The notes under the pieces are model-generated. The model saw only the letters and a list, made by a program, of their open reading frames with translations, did no database searches and was not told the origin of the DNA. A stretch of 64,000 nucleotides of DNA from Hirsutella rhossiliensis (Eukaryota; Ascomycota; Sordariomycetes; Hypocreales; Ophiocordycipitaceae). Location of the stretch: the NCBI RefSeq assembly GCF_020360975.1, contig NW_025408671.1, forward strand, positions 3,410,001-3,474,000, written 5' to 3'. The position numbers were made by a program, and so were the translations under genes. Positions 21,891-32,773 of the stretch are shown here, piece after piece (within the stretch, counting starts at the first letter, position 1; each line of letters opens with the position of its first letter).

Positions 21891-23124
21891 TTAGATTCCC
21901 GGAGGCCCTTTCGTGACTTTTGGCCGCTCTGAGGTGCCAAAGGGCAACTCTCGTGGAGGGGGGAGCGGAGGGGGAGCGTCGTATACCGGGTCGAGGCTCG
22001 GGATGGAGATCGCGGGACTTCTTTCGAAGAGCCTGCTATTATAATGACCTCGACAGCGTTCCGAGCCGGGTGCTATTATACTAGGAAGTATAGGAGCAGG
22101 TTCTCTGTATCGTGGCGACACAGCCATAGCGTGAGTTGGTTGGCGAAATACGGCCGGGTAGTCGTTGCACGGGTAGGGATAAAACAGGTCCATGTCTGTT
22201 AGGAGAACACAGCTCGAAGAGCCTTGTTGCTGGCCAGAAAAGGTGGCATTGGACAAGGGCGTGGCATTGAAGGGTGACAGCTCGGTTCGGATGGCTGTGA
22301 GTTGAATTTTAAACTCTTGTAGAAATGCCAAACAGTCTGCTTCGGATAGACCCGAGACACTTGCCAGATATCCTGCGAGGAACTCTGTCTCTTGCAAATC
22401 GCGAGCCGTCAGCGTAGCCTTTCTTGTGATAACCCTCCTCTTGCTACCTGTGTGGATCCGAAGTTCTGTGTCAATTACTTGCACTCGTCTGTATTGTCTA
22501 ATATCCTCGTCTGCGTTGAGTTGCTCGGGTGGCCGCGACTGAGCCGGTCGTTTCAGCCCATTATCTCGCAATTCGGGATTTGTGGCCGCGGTGACAGTCG
22601 ACTCCAGCACCTCAAACTCCTGGATGTCCTCAACCCGGCGGTATAGGCCTACCCACAACTGTTGCTACGGAAGCTTTAACGCATGTCCTGATGCAAAAGC
22701 GTTCCGCGCTTACCATTGAGCTTCTCGTCCTGGGAGACTAGGATTCATGAACTGTCAAGACGGACATTGTGTGGACGGTGCTGTGCGTCTTCGGAATATC
22801 ATGCTCATGTCGAGTACCTGACCAGACTACTGGGGTAAGCAAGAGAAGTTATAGCTGTCGAGATCATACCTTGAAGAGTGAATCTGTCAGGACAAGAAAG
22901 GGCCTATAATACGCATTAGTAACACCTCTATTGGGGTGCCCTCATTTTGCATGGTGTAGCGGTATTTTACCAGCTTGACAGAATCCCACGGTGCTGAGAG
23001 ATCGAGGATTTGTCCCGTATCTCTATCCTCGAGCAACCATTCTTCCCGCTCTATCTTCCCACACCCGAGATCTTCGAATCTCTCCTTGAGCATGTAGCCA
23101 AGTAGCTGGAAGTCGATCAGCGTC
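21891..23124 (-). CDS. Probable ubiquitin-like domain half plus Pro/Ser-rich tail, multi-exon fragment
   Basis: Two coding blocks on the minus strand. The first, 23124-22887, reads IDFQLLGYMLKERFEDLGCG then KIEREEWLLEDRDTGQILDL and APWDSVKLVKYRYTMQ. That resembles the second half of the fungal ubiquitin-like domain that follows NLR-type N-terminal modules (pattern: W..F..ML+..F, then EDR.TG..LDL...W). The second block, 22658-21891, is an open frame of about 255 codons without recognised domain, Pro/Ser-rich at its end. Exon borders between the blocks are uncertain (a GTATTATAGG donor near 22910 and small exons are possible). The block lacks its own good start codon context and may be the 3' half of the PNP gene at 24591-26113, separated from it by the inserted element at 23325-24550. 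Confidence 0.35.
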
Positions 23125-23324
23125 TTAATATGGCGTCAAGCCTGGCGGGCCGGGCCGAATTTGCATACTGTCAGACCAAGCAGACTAGGAGATCAGAGCC
23201 ATGCCCAGCGGGGCCAAAAGGGGTCTGCCGGACCAACCTGACTCTCCTAGCATAAGGATACAATGCAGGCCTGACTCAAGTATAGGGACATCCTAATGCC
23301 CTCTTGTGCCTAGTTATTTGTGGT

Positions 23325-24550
23325 TATCTATACCTATAGAGTATTACTATTTGGACTTATACGTATATCTATTCGCACTTACGCCCTATTTTTAAAGATA
23401 CTTACCCACGCCAGCCCGCCCCGCCCATTTATACCGCGATGGACCCTATCCTCTCTCTTCTTCATGCCCTAACACCTTAAAGCCGGGTTAACGCTTTAAA
23501 AGCGTAATATTCTCGTATGATAGTGGCTTAGGAAGCCGTTAGTAAAGGACCCCCCCCACCCCCCCCTTTTCTGTGCGTTTTGATGCTAATAACTACCCTA
23601 AGGACCTCGAAGAGCCATTGCTTCGAATCCGCGATCCCGACGTTATCACGAATACACACGGCCGGCCCCGCAACGACAAGCTACCTATACTAGGCTCACT
23701 TACAGCGAGGGCATCGCAGCCGGTTATGGCGGCCGTGAGCGCATCGCAGCTGCCCAATTCGAGTTAGGCCAGCTTAAGGCGCCTCAACGTAAGCGTTCGA
23801 AGGCGTCGGGGCACGACGAGATTGATGACTTAGCCGCAGCCCATTGTAAAGAAACACGTACCACAGTACGGCCAGTCAGGTAGTAGAGATAATAGGAGGT
23901 ACGATGCAGCGTATATTATATTCTCTCGTCTCAGGAAAAAAAAAGAAGCTTATTAGAAGAGAGGTTCTCCTCGCTTCTTCTAGCGTGGCGAGTCTCCCTT
24001 GACAAGCGAACAGGGCCCCTTATATGGGCGCGACTCCAACGCCGGGCGAAGGGAGCCGCCCTGACGAAGCTATAGGCGCGCCACCCCGGCCGCGTTCTCC
24101 TCTTAATCCCCTTCCCCTTATATTGCCCCGGGCCGACGATGTCTCTTATAACGTCGCGAGAGACCGCGGGTGTGAGAACGCTACTAGGAGGTACAGGCTG
24201 ACAAAGCAATCAAGTACGTGGGACCAATGGGTCGCCAGGGTATCAGGACCGAGCCGAGCCGACCGGCAGGGCCGGATTAATTGATGGGCCGGAATGTTGT
24301 AACTTTGGGCTGAAGGCTCGGAAATGCGTTATTTGAGCGAATTGAGAGGCATACGTTATGTGGCCAAAGATGCATTATGTGTATGTACAGTATAGGCGGG
24401 CGCGGGCATTTAGGCGGTACGGCTACTTGCCAGCCCCGCGCGGTACAATTGGGTTGGGGGGGCTGGCGTTGGTATGTATCTTAAAAAATGGGGCGTGGGT
24501 GTACATAGATATACGTGTGAGTCTAAATAGTAATACTCTACCTATATAAG
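23325..24550. mobile_element. Degenerate Mutator-like (MULE-type) element with about 110-bp inverted ends
   Basis: The left end (about 23325-23440) and right end (about 24437-24550) are long inverted repeats of each other. Shared blocks include GAGTATTACTATTT, ACGTATATCTAT, a T-rich run followed by AAGATAC, and ACGCCAGCCC ending in TACCGCG. Long terminal inverted repeats are typical of Mutator-like elements. Inside, a plus-strand frame at 23573-23767 reads EPLLRIRDPDVITNTHGRPR, resembling the DP...(T/K)GRP tail that ends many MULE transposases; the rest of a transposase is missing or mutated. Estimated 1.2 kb, so non-autonomous. The exact ends and target-site duplication were not resolved. 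Confidence 0.6.
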
Positions 24551-24590
24551 CCCCTCACTCGTCCCTCTAGAAAGACCAAGACACGCATCA

Positions 24591-26113
24591 CTATTTGCAC
24601 CTTTCTGAGCCCCTATTCCTTCCACTGTGCTCTGAAGCCCCTGCTTGAGACATATTTTCTTCGAAATGACTCCCAAGTAGAATGGTAATTAGAGGTTCAC
24701 CGCGCGCGTCAATGACCATCACAGTTTGGAAGCATGGCTGGGAGCAGGGTTCGCTGCCGTGCAAAGGTATCGCGTGCGTGATACTCGTGCCTCGTTCTAG
24801 ACTCACAAGTACGTGGTGGTTGTTTACGCTGACTTGCACGTTGACTGTGGAGCTCGCCATGAGTCAGTGAGTGGTAGTCTCGCAGGTTTCTGGTCCGTCT
24901 CGTCCTTACCTTCCGGAGATATAGCCGGCCGCGATAAACCGTCTGGGTGAACCCAAGCCTCGAGAAGAGCCTTCATGGCGGAGGCGGCAGTGGCAGCAGC
25001 AAAGTTCTGCCACCTTTTGTGCTTATGGCTGTCTGCGTAATCACATACGCCTTTGACAACGATGCTAGGCAGCTCTTCCCAAACACCAGCCGCCTCCATC
25101 TCAAACCCGATGACCCTTTCTCGAGCGGCGATTTCGTCCCGGTCATCTCCGGACTTCATCACGGTGTCGCCCGAAGCAATGGACCCAACAAAAATGTCAG
25201 GATCTTGCGCCCCGTCTGTTACTTCTTGTTCCATGGCTTGCTTCTCACGAAGTCGTTGCCTTGGCATGACGTATGTTTCCTGGCATCCCAGATCGTCACA
25301 TGATGACTTGGTAGCCTCGTCGCAGACAGAGTCGAACTTGCAGCTGCATACCGGCGAGGTACGGTGCTTGTGTCGATAGTTGGACCTAAAAAGCTTGTCC
25401 TCTGCCGTGCCAGGATATTGATACTTGTTTCCAAGCTTGTCTCGAGCAGCGTTGGCCTGCAGCTGCTTGAGAAAGGCGGCAGTGCTTTGCTGGAGGCGCT
25501 TGCGGCCACGTTCCGTCTCGAACCTCACCAACATGTTGCGGACTTCCTTGCTCGGGATGCCGAGGTTGTCTCCGGCGGCATCTTTACGCATATATTTGTC
25601 GGGATACTGCCTTCCGAAATCGTACTGGACGATTGTTTTGCCGATGACGACATCTCCTAACAGGATCTCGTTGCCAGCCTGGGTTCTGGGCACGCCGCCG
25701 CAGATTCCAACGAGAAGCGACAGTCGTAGGCGGCTGTAGCTCGACCGCATACTGGCTGCCGCGCTTGCCGCAGAGGCCTTGCCCATGCGATTGAGGAGAG
25801 CGACGACGACGCTGTGGTTGCCGATTCGACCCGTCGTGTAGGTATTGAGGTCTCCGGTGGCCCTTCCGTATAGGTCACCGTCTTCATCATAGAATTCGTC
25901 GAACAAGAGGCACGCCGCATCGTATTCCAGGGGCAAGGCGCAGATGATGGCGACGTCGAAATCTCCCCGATGAGAGGGCTGGGCCCGTCCAAGGCCCCTT
26001 TCGTGAGGCCCGTCTCCGAGCACCTGAGCGGCGAGGGCGGTGGAGCACCAAGGACGCTTGCGTGGGCCGTCGGCATCCACTCTGTCGTATGGGGTGCTCC
26101 GTGGGTTGTCCAT
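24591..26113 (-). CDS. PNP_UDP (nucleoside phosphorylase-like) NLR-type gene, 3' end disrupted
   Basis: ATG at 26113 (MDNPRSTPYDRVDADGPRKR). The first exon encodes a complete phosphorylase-superfamily domain at about residues 50-395: DFDVAIICALPLEYDAACLL, then GRIGNHSVVVALLNRMGKAS, LLVGICGGVPRTQAGNEILL and GFEMEAAGVWEELPSIVVKG. This variant is the usual N-terminal domain of fungal NLRs and relatives, where it acts in self/non-self defence rather than salvage. Unspliced, the frame stops at 24824. A standard intron (24845-24909, GTAAGG...CCACAG, CTGAC branch) joins in phase to a second frame (VNVQVSVNNHHVL...). A further frame-neutral GTGAGT...CCCAG intron would join to FQTVMVIDARGEPLITILLG, which looks like the first strand of a fungal ubiquitin-like domain. 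The frame then ends at 24591, close to the inserted element. I see no NACHT domain in this gene. Confidence 0.7.
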
Positions 26114-27264
26114 AGCTGAGTCGATGCTGGTCGATTGCTAAGAATCGAGACCCCGATTCCAAAGCGCCTTGTAAGAAGAAAGACGGCGTTCAGCCGGATC
26201 CCGTGAGCCGCTGGACTATATCCCTTTAGCTGCCGTAAAGAGCAGACTGGTTACAGTATAAGCTCTATGATATGTAGAGACTGGCAAATACACATTGTGG
26301 AGAGGACTGATGTGAAAGACGGCCGCTGCGAAAGTCAGGGTCCGTTTGACGTGACACAAGACTAGCTGTGTGGGCGCCACCGGATGCTGTCAGTCCTCAT
26401 CAGCACACAAACAAGTGGGGCCACCTGTGCACCTGCATATACACGCAACGATTGGCAGGCGAGTGCTCACCCTTGAGTGTCCGCCTTGACATGCGGGGAG
26501 GGGGGAAATCACGCCCCGTCACAGCAACTCAGCCCCCCCACTAAGACGATTAATAATTCGTAGGTAAAATCGAATGCTTGACTAGTTACCTATCCCGCAA
26601 ACAAAAGTGGGGAGATTGGTGGGTCAGTGTGGCTGTCGACAAGAGCAGGCGTATAGTTAGTTGTTGCTGACGCTAAAATTACCCCTATTAAAAAAAGGAA
26701 AGGATACATAAATACGTAGGTACTAAATCGTCTTCTTATACACTCCTTATTTTCTATCTATAATTCTTCTTTAATTACTAGGTTATAATACTTTATACGG
26801 ATACTTGTCTTTATTTTATAAGAGATATTAATAACTATTTATATACTAAAAGGGTTCGCTCTATTAAGGCCAATTTTTTTACGGCCGCTTCTTCTTAGTA
26901 GTACAAGGGAATAAGAAGACAGAGAGCTAGAGAAGTTTGGTACGTTTTGCTTTTTCTACACAGGGGACATTTTTTTTGATAACGAGAAAGAAACGCCCTC
27001 TTTACTAAACACGTACAGTGCATACAGTGCGCGCTAATTAGATTAACAACCTCTCGGAACTAATCGTACTCGCACATACGTACGTATACTAACAATATTC
27101 CAGGGTACGTGCGTCTGAGTGCGATTGGTTAGTTCTACCCATCGGCGCTGTCTCCGGGAGAGAGAGAATGGAACACGAACTACGGCCTACAATAAATAAC
27201 AGTAGCTACCTAGGGCAGTTATACATATCTGGATATAGGAATCCCGGCGAATCCGGCCTTCAAC

Positions 27265-27393
27265 GGCAATCTACCTACCTATGCTCGATTCGAAATTCCT
27301 CACCGAGAACTCTGACCTAGTTAGCATCGTTGGCGCTATCGCCAAAGATTCGCAAAACCGCCACTTCGAAACGGCAGGAACCCTGTGGGGCCA
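27265..27393 (-). repeat. Partial duplicate of the subtilisin gene 3' end
   Basis: 129 bp collinear with 28339-28467, which covers the last 39 codons, the stop and 10 bp downstream of the subtilisin gene. I count six differences, five of them transitions. The copy is in the same orientation, 1.07 kb downstream of the original, and joins unrelated sequence beyond 27393. Confidence 0.85.
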
Positions 27394-27960
27394 CGGACTC
27401 CCTTTTACACCTGAGCCTAGTACGTACATTAGTTTCGTGCATACATGAGGCAAGGATGCGTCTCCTCCGCCTGAGGCGATGATGCGTCTCCACGCTAGGC
27501 AAGGACCAGATGAGGCAAGGATGCGTCTTAGGGGCGCAAAGAAGAAGGTGAGGATTACGGGCTCAGCCTGTGGGCGCGGACACGAGCCCTTAAGGGCTAG
27601 GCATGGCAATCAGGAGCTGGCTGCACTCAACCGATCGCATGTGTCCGGGCCTCGACGCCTAATCTCCAACGACTATTCGTTTTATTGCCTACCTAGGCCG
27701 GGTTAGAAAAACTTAGGTAGGAAGGTAGATGTTAGAAAGCATGTACAGTACGTTGGTCCGTCAGTGCTAAGGAAGCTTCGCTTTATCACCGACAGCGCGT
27801 ACGATACATTAGATCTGCCGTGCTGCATGGTACCTTATTTCGGGGTGAAACTTCTACTATAGTGATATTTACTAGTAAATTGATGTACTCTTAAAAGCGG
27901 GACGTCCTTACTAGCTGATATAATACCCGCCGCCTTTAGCTCGAATATGCGCGGAGGGGC

Positions 27961-28190
27961 TTGTGTCTGCACATGGCTTGCATCTGCATCACGCTTAAGC
28001 ACACGAAAAAGTGGACCAACGTGGCCAGTCAAACAACGTAGCGCCGGCACTATGGACTGGACCGTTGCCCAACCGAGGCACCTAAATAAAAAGTGGGGAG
28101 ATTGTAACTATCCTACTGTAGCGTCGTCGATGACGGGAGAAAGAAACGCGCAGGGCGGGCAGGTCCCGAGAAAAAGAAAAAAGGGAATCT
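27961..28190. repeat. Direct repeat unit, copy 1
   Basis: Starts TGTCTGCACATGGCTTG and ends in the A-rich run before 28190. It matches copy 2 at 28194-28347; the 28086-28190 part is nearly identical (blocks AAAAAGTGGGGAGATTGTA, GCGTCGTCGATGACGGGAGA, GGGCGGGCAGGTCCCGAG). Copy 1 carries about 75 bp of extra sequence in its middle. Confidence 0.8.
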
Positions 28191-28193
28191 ATG

Positions 28194-28347
28194 TGTCTGC
28201 ACATGGCTTGTTTCTGCATACATGCATTGCATTACGCTTAAACATATAAAAAGTGGGGAGATTGTATCCTACTGCAGCGTCGTCGATGACGGGAGAAAGA
28301 AACGCGCAGGGCGGGCAGGTCCCGAGAAAAAGAAAAAGGGCAATCTA
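28194..28347. repeat. Direct repeat unit, copy 2, abutting the subtilisin stop codon
   Basis: Second copy of the unit described for 27961-28190. Its right end runs into the last bases of the subtilisin 3' flank, so repeat and gene end are joined without spacer. Confidence 0.8.
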
Positions 28348-28348
28348 C

Positions 28349-31052
28349 CTACCTATGCTCGATTCGAAATTCCTCACTGAGAACTCTGACCCAGTCAGCA
28401 TCGTTGGCGCCATCGCCAAAGATTCGCAAAACCGCCACTTCGAAACGGTAGGAACCCTCTGGGGCCAAGTTGCCGTCTTCGAGCGTGCCGTCCCACGTGT
28501 AGGGCTGGCCTTCATCATGAGGGAGCCACCTGGCGGGAAAGCCACGCAGCGGCCCCAGGTTGTCAGAGGCTGAAGTTGATGTGTTGAGTCGCACAAGGCT
28601 AACATTCAACTGCGGCACGCCAAGCCGTAGTCGGACCACGACGACAGGACGGACGTCCTGCTGCCTGGTCTCGGGATCGGCGCCGAACCTAAAGACTTCC
28701 CCGGGCGTTGCCCAGACCGAGGTCGAAAGCGGATTGTATTGGGTCGCGATTCGGACGTCTTTTTTATTCAGCACCACGCGGTCGCCGAGGGACCCGGCCA
28801 CGCCCTGGTAGGGGATGGAAAAGGAGCTGCCATCGGACGCGTTGACGGTGATCCAGCCGGACCACAGCGGCAGCCGGCGCGCATTGAGACCCTGCGGCGG
28901 ATCGGCAACCACGTCGACGATAGCGGACTGGCCGACGGCAATCCTGACGGTGTCGCGGCTGAGCCGTAGCGTGGCGCTGCCCTCCACGGTCTCGAACTCC
29001 TCGGGAAACATTGCCAGCGTATGGGCGAAGGCCTTGGTGGCATAGACGGTCAGGGCCGGAGTATACGAGAGAGAATACGTCACGTCGCCTTTGCCCGTGT
29101 TCTCAATCTTCAGACTGCGCCACTGCGCCGGCCGTCCCTCGTCGGTATCGTTGAAGGAGATGCTCGGCGGCGTCAGGACCGTCGTTGCGTGAAGGGCGGC
29201 ATGGGCCTGGATCAGGCCGGCGCCCTGCTGCGCGGCCGGCGCGAGCGAGTCCAAGAAGCCGGTGCCGTCGTGGAACCGCTGCGGGCGCGCCGTTGCTGAA
29301 AGGAGGCTCTCCATAAGCGCAGGCTCGAGCTTGCCACGCGCCTGGGTGATGAGGGCCATGACGCCGGCCACAAAGGGCGCGGCAAACGACGTCCCGGACT
29401 CGACCATGAAGCTGCCGCCCATGCGCGGGACCGGGACCGCGCCTCCCGGAGCGCCGAGCTGCGGCTTCATGTTGAGCTCCCAGTCCGGGCCCCACGACGA
29501 CGTCTTGTCGACGGCGCCGGCCGCGCGGCTGGGAGACTCGTGGAGCCCTACGACCTGCAGCTGGATCGTCACCTTCTTCTGGTCGCCCAGGGCCTGCATC
29601 CACCGGTCGCCCAGCTCGGCTGAGACGGCGCTCGACGAGACCGTGTTCCCCGAGCCGGGGCGGCCCCATCCAAGCGCTGTCTGGTTGTTCGCCACCATCA
29701 TATACCGGCGGCCCGCCCCGAGGACGTTGTCGGCCTGGACATGGAGCGGACAGTTGCCGCCGTCGCGGACTAGGATGATGCTGTCCTTGGGCGGTGCTGC
29801 CGAGAGAAAGTCGCAGGCATCGTCGAGGCTTGTGTCGCGGCTGGGCGTCGCCAGCTGGTAGGAGACGCGGGCTCCCCAGTCACTGTTCTCACCGACCTGG
29901 TGGTCAAACTCAACCTCGTCGCCGTCGTCGACTGCGTAGGTCGCCCGCCACTTCAGCTCGGGCACGACGGGGCTGACCATGTTGGCCACCGTGACGGCGC
30001 CCCTGGCCGAAGCAGGCGAGTATAAGCCGAACATGCCTCGCTGGCCGCTATTTCCCGCGGCGACGACGACATGGGCGCCCCGGGCGACGACGCGCGAGAC
30101 GGCCTCGGCCATGGCACTGCCGGCCCAGGCGTTGCGGACTCCCAGGGAGATGGAGACAATGTCGGCCTTGTCGTCGTAGGCCTGGTACACGGCTTGGGCC
30201 AGCGTGTCGCTCGTGAGCCGCCGTGCGCACCCCGACGCCTTGTACATGCCCAGGCTCACGCCGGGCGCGACGCCGCTGAAGCCGAGTGTGTTGTTGGCCC
30301 GCTGCGCAGCCAGGATGCCGGCGACTGCCGTGCCGTGGCCCCGGCAGTCCATGGGCGTGTCGGCCACCTCGGGCTTCTCCCCCGGCGGGATCTTGTCTTG
30401 CTCGCCCACAAGATCGGCGCCGAAGGATATCAGGCAACCTGGGCCGAAACAACCGCCGAGTGCTGGGTGCGTGTAGTCGACCTGAAGCATCATGGCGTGA
30501 CGTTGGCATTGAGAGCAGCATAATATAAAGGGGAGGATGATCCAGACTCACGCCCGTGTCGATGAGGGCGACCCTGACGCCCTCGCCGGTAAATCCCTCT
30601 TCATGCAGCCTGTCAACCTGTGTCAACACATGAGCCGGCAGCGCCGTCTTGGTCGTCTGGTTCATCGAGTCTCGTCGCTGTATCGTCTTACCCCCGGGCA
30701 CGTCGGTGGCCGGCCCTTGTTCCTGGACCTCGGGCCCTTCGCCGCTCTCGACAGCGGACACTTCCCTGACGCTTGCCATCTTTTCGAGCTCGATGAGCAC
30801 CGCCGTCTTGTCGACGCCCTCGCCAACCTGGATCGAGGCGCCCTTGAAAAGCGAAAAGTCCATTGTCTTGCATCGGGTAACCATGGCCTCGACGGGCTTC
30901 AGCACCTCGTCCAAGCTGGCTGCTGGGTCAATCTCGACCAAGAACATGTCTTTGCCCGCGCATAGACCAGGAGGCTTGGTTTCTTCGTTTGCCCCAAGGA
31001 CCGACGAGGCAACTGCCGTGAGCGACAGCACCAGTGTTGAAAGACGAACCAT
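28349..31052 (-). CDS. Secreted subtilisin-like serine protease (S8A, with PA and C-terminal Fn3-like domains)
   Basis: Exons 31052-30552 and 30481-28349, intron 30482-30551 (GTGAGT...TTCAG); 877 aa. A signal peptide (MVRLSTLVLSLTAVASSVLG) is followed by an inhibitor-like propeptide to about residue 130. The catalytic triad is complete: D165 in ALIDTG (split by the intron from VDYTHP), H216 in DCRGHGTAVAG and S532 in SGTSFAAP; the oxyanion Asn is in VVAAGNSG. A protease-associated insert lies between AAGNSG and the Ser block. The C-terminal 300 residues form beta-rich Fn3-like modules as in large fungal and bacterial 'minor extracellular protease' subtilases. It hydrolyses proteins outside the cell. 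The gene is intact and GC-rich although it sits among mutated repeats, so it may be under selection or recently acquired; host- or nematode-directed use is only a possibility. Confidence 0.9.
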
Positions 31053-31267
31053 GGCGGGGCTTGTCTGTTGTGCACTCTATATAGTCTAAGAGTTGGGAGT
31101 AACGACAGAGCTAGGCGTGACGATGGAGTAACGACGGAGAACGACGGAGTAAGGATTAACGACGGAGTTGGGGTTAACGGGCCACACGAGAGTGAAGAAG
31201 CGACCCCTTTCTATATACTACCTACGTATCCTAATGTACGCATGTATGTATGTATCTCCTAAATCTC

Positions 31268-31405
31268 TACACCTGGCAGCGGATCCCGATTTCATAAAGT
31301 CTCTGGCTAATGCCTAGATTGTGGGCCGAGCACCCATCAAACTGAGACGCTCTTGACGATCGACAACGCGCAAGGGCATAATGAGAGAAGGCGTATGGCC
31401 CACTA
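31268..31405. repeat. Diverged direct repeat, copy A
   Basis: Aligns with copy B at 31615-31745. Shared landmarks in order: CATCAAAC, a TTG(A/G)CGATC(G/A)ACAAC block and ATGAGAGAAGGCGT. Similarity by eye is around two thirds, with many C/T and G/A changes as expected of old, mutated duplicates. Confidence 0.6.
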
Positions 31406-31614
31406 TGATTGTAAAGGCGCTGCATATACCCTCCTAGATGCCAGATGATGCTTGGCCATATCTGAGAGAAAGTACTCACCTGCCTTCCGCAGGCATAGAG
31501 ACATCGATCTCTATTAACAGGCTTGGTTGTAGAAAATATACCCGTTAGCCTCGGGAGGATGGCTAATTGGTTGCTTAGGAATATATATATATATGCATCT
31601 CCCAGATCTCAACG

Positions 31615-31745
31615 CCAAGTAGTGGAGCCCGATCCATTACGTCTCCAGCTACGTAATGCTTTAAACGTCGGTCGCTCATCAAACCGGAACGTCCTTGGCG
31701 ATCAACAACGGCGCGTGGGCCTGATGAGAGAAGGCGTCCAAGGAC
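31615..31745. repeat. Diverged direct repeat, copy B
   Basis: Partner of 31268-31405. This copy has a longer open frame on the plus strand (PDPLRLQLRNALNVGRSSNR), so the ancestral unit may have been coding; I do not recognise it. Confidence 0.55.
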
Positions 31746-32272
31746 TTTACGAAGACTATCCAGCCAGACGCCGCGTCGGACGAGATACCTCAGCTTGCCA
31801 GCAAATCACACTATAATAGAAGCCACTAGAATCCTAGCCGGTACCAGATCACGTCGTCGCCAGTATTCGCATGGCACGAGTCTTGATAGGCTCGCTCTGC
31901 TGAGTGATGGGTATCGACGTGTCTCTTAAACCGCACCCCGGCAGCCAGAAAGATGCTTAGGCCCCTTCTATGGCCTTCATTTGTCCCCTTCTTTGGTAAG
32001 TTCATCAAAATACACCATAAGCTACGCAGCACGGGGCGTTAAAGGGGAGGCTTAGACTGCTCCGCCCGGCAGGGAGATCCACCTTTTTGATGCGCAGCGT
32101 GCCGAGTCCGATGATGCCCCGACTCGAAGCCTACGAGAACACGGGCTATAGATTTTCGACCAGGCGGGACAGGCCAAGGGGTTTTCCTATAACCGTAGAA
32201 GCGCAGTTGTTTCTGGATGCCTCTTGTCAGGTTCCTGGCGTAAGCTCAAGTAAGTACACCATAAGCTAGATA

Positions 32273-32316
32273 AGTCCCTGCACATAGAAATGGGCACCCC
32301 CCTGTTTTGGGCACCC
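32273..32316 (+). repeat. Left 44-bp terminal inverted repeat of the pogo-type element
   Basis: Identical in reverse complement to 34075-34118 over all 44 positions; begins AGTCCCTGCA next to a TA dinucleotide and ends at GGGCACCC. Confidence 0.95.
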
Positions 32317-32773
32317 CAAAAAAATCACGACCATTTTCAACACCATTAATTCAATCCCTTCTCACTGCCCACCACCGTGCACTACGATACAATCGTCACC
32401 TATTTCTGAAACCTCAGCTTCGGTTTCATCAGATTCTTCATTCTCAGCTGCGTTCACCTCCTCCTGCGCCCGTCGTATTGCCTCAATATTGGCGAACCTC
32501 GAATTCGGGCTCGTGACCACCCTCTTCCTTTTTCGGCTTGACGGCCGCCAATTGTGTTTCCAGTGCCTGAATTTGCAATTGAGCTTTTGCTAAAGGCCAT
32601 CCTTCTCGTCAAACCCTTTTGTGATCTTCCTGAACAGCAATCTCTTCGTGGGCACGTCGTCGTCTAGCTGGTTGAATTGAACTACCTGAACCTTCAGATC
32701 TTGCGAGCGCCTCGGGGTCGACCACGCAATCTGGGATGTGTCTGATTGCCAGTCACTGGTGGGTAAGTGGCTA

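Larger units (their letters stand above)
26114..28338. other. AT-rich, repeat-laden accessory DNA
   Basis: No intact gene. The part at about 26680-27000 is strongly AT-rich, as expected after repeat-induced point mutation. It holds the duplicated protease 3' end (27265-27393) and two copies of a longer repeat unit next to the protease stop codon. A short AGTGGGGAGATT match at 26607-26619 shows a third, truncated copy of part of that unit. Confidence 0.5.
31053..32272. other. Protease upstream region and degenerate repeats
   Basis: Upstream of the subtilisin. A TATATAG box sits at about 31078-31084, only 25 bp before the ATG. An imperfect minisatellite of the type TAACGACGGAG covers about 31110-31180. 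Two diverged repeat copies occupy about 31268-31405 and 31615-31745. A TA run lies at 31581-31594. Plus-strand frames at 31523-31816 and 32087-32269 have protein-like composition but no recognisable family. Confidence 0.4.

Noticed and set aside
24747..24843. Separate small gene starting MASSTVNVQVSV at 24860
   Set aside because: The PNP gene intron joins in phase into this frame, so it is better read as a second exon.
31078..31084. TATATAG as a TATA box for the subtilisin
   Set aside because: Only 25 bp before the ATG, which would leave almost no leader; kept as a note, not as a promoter call.
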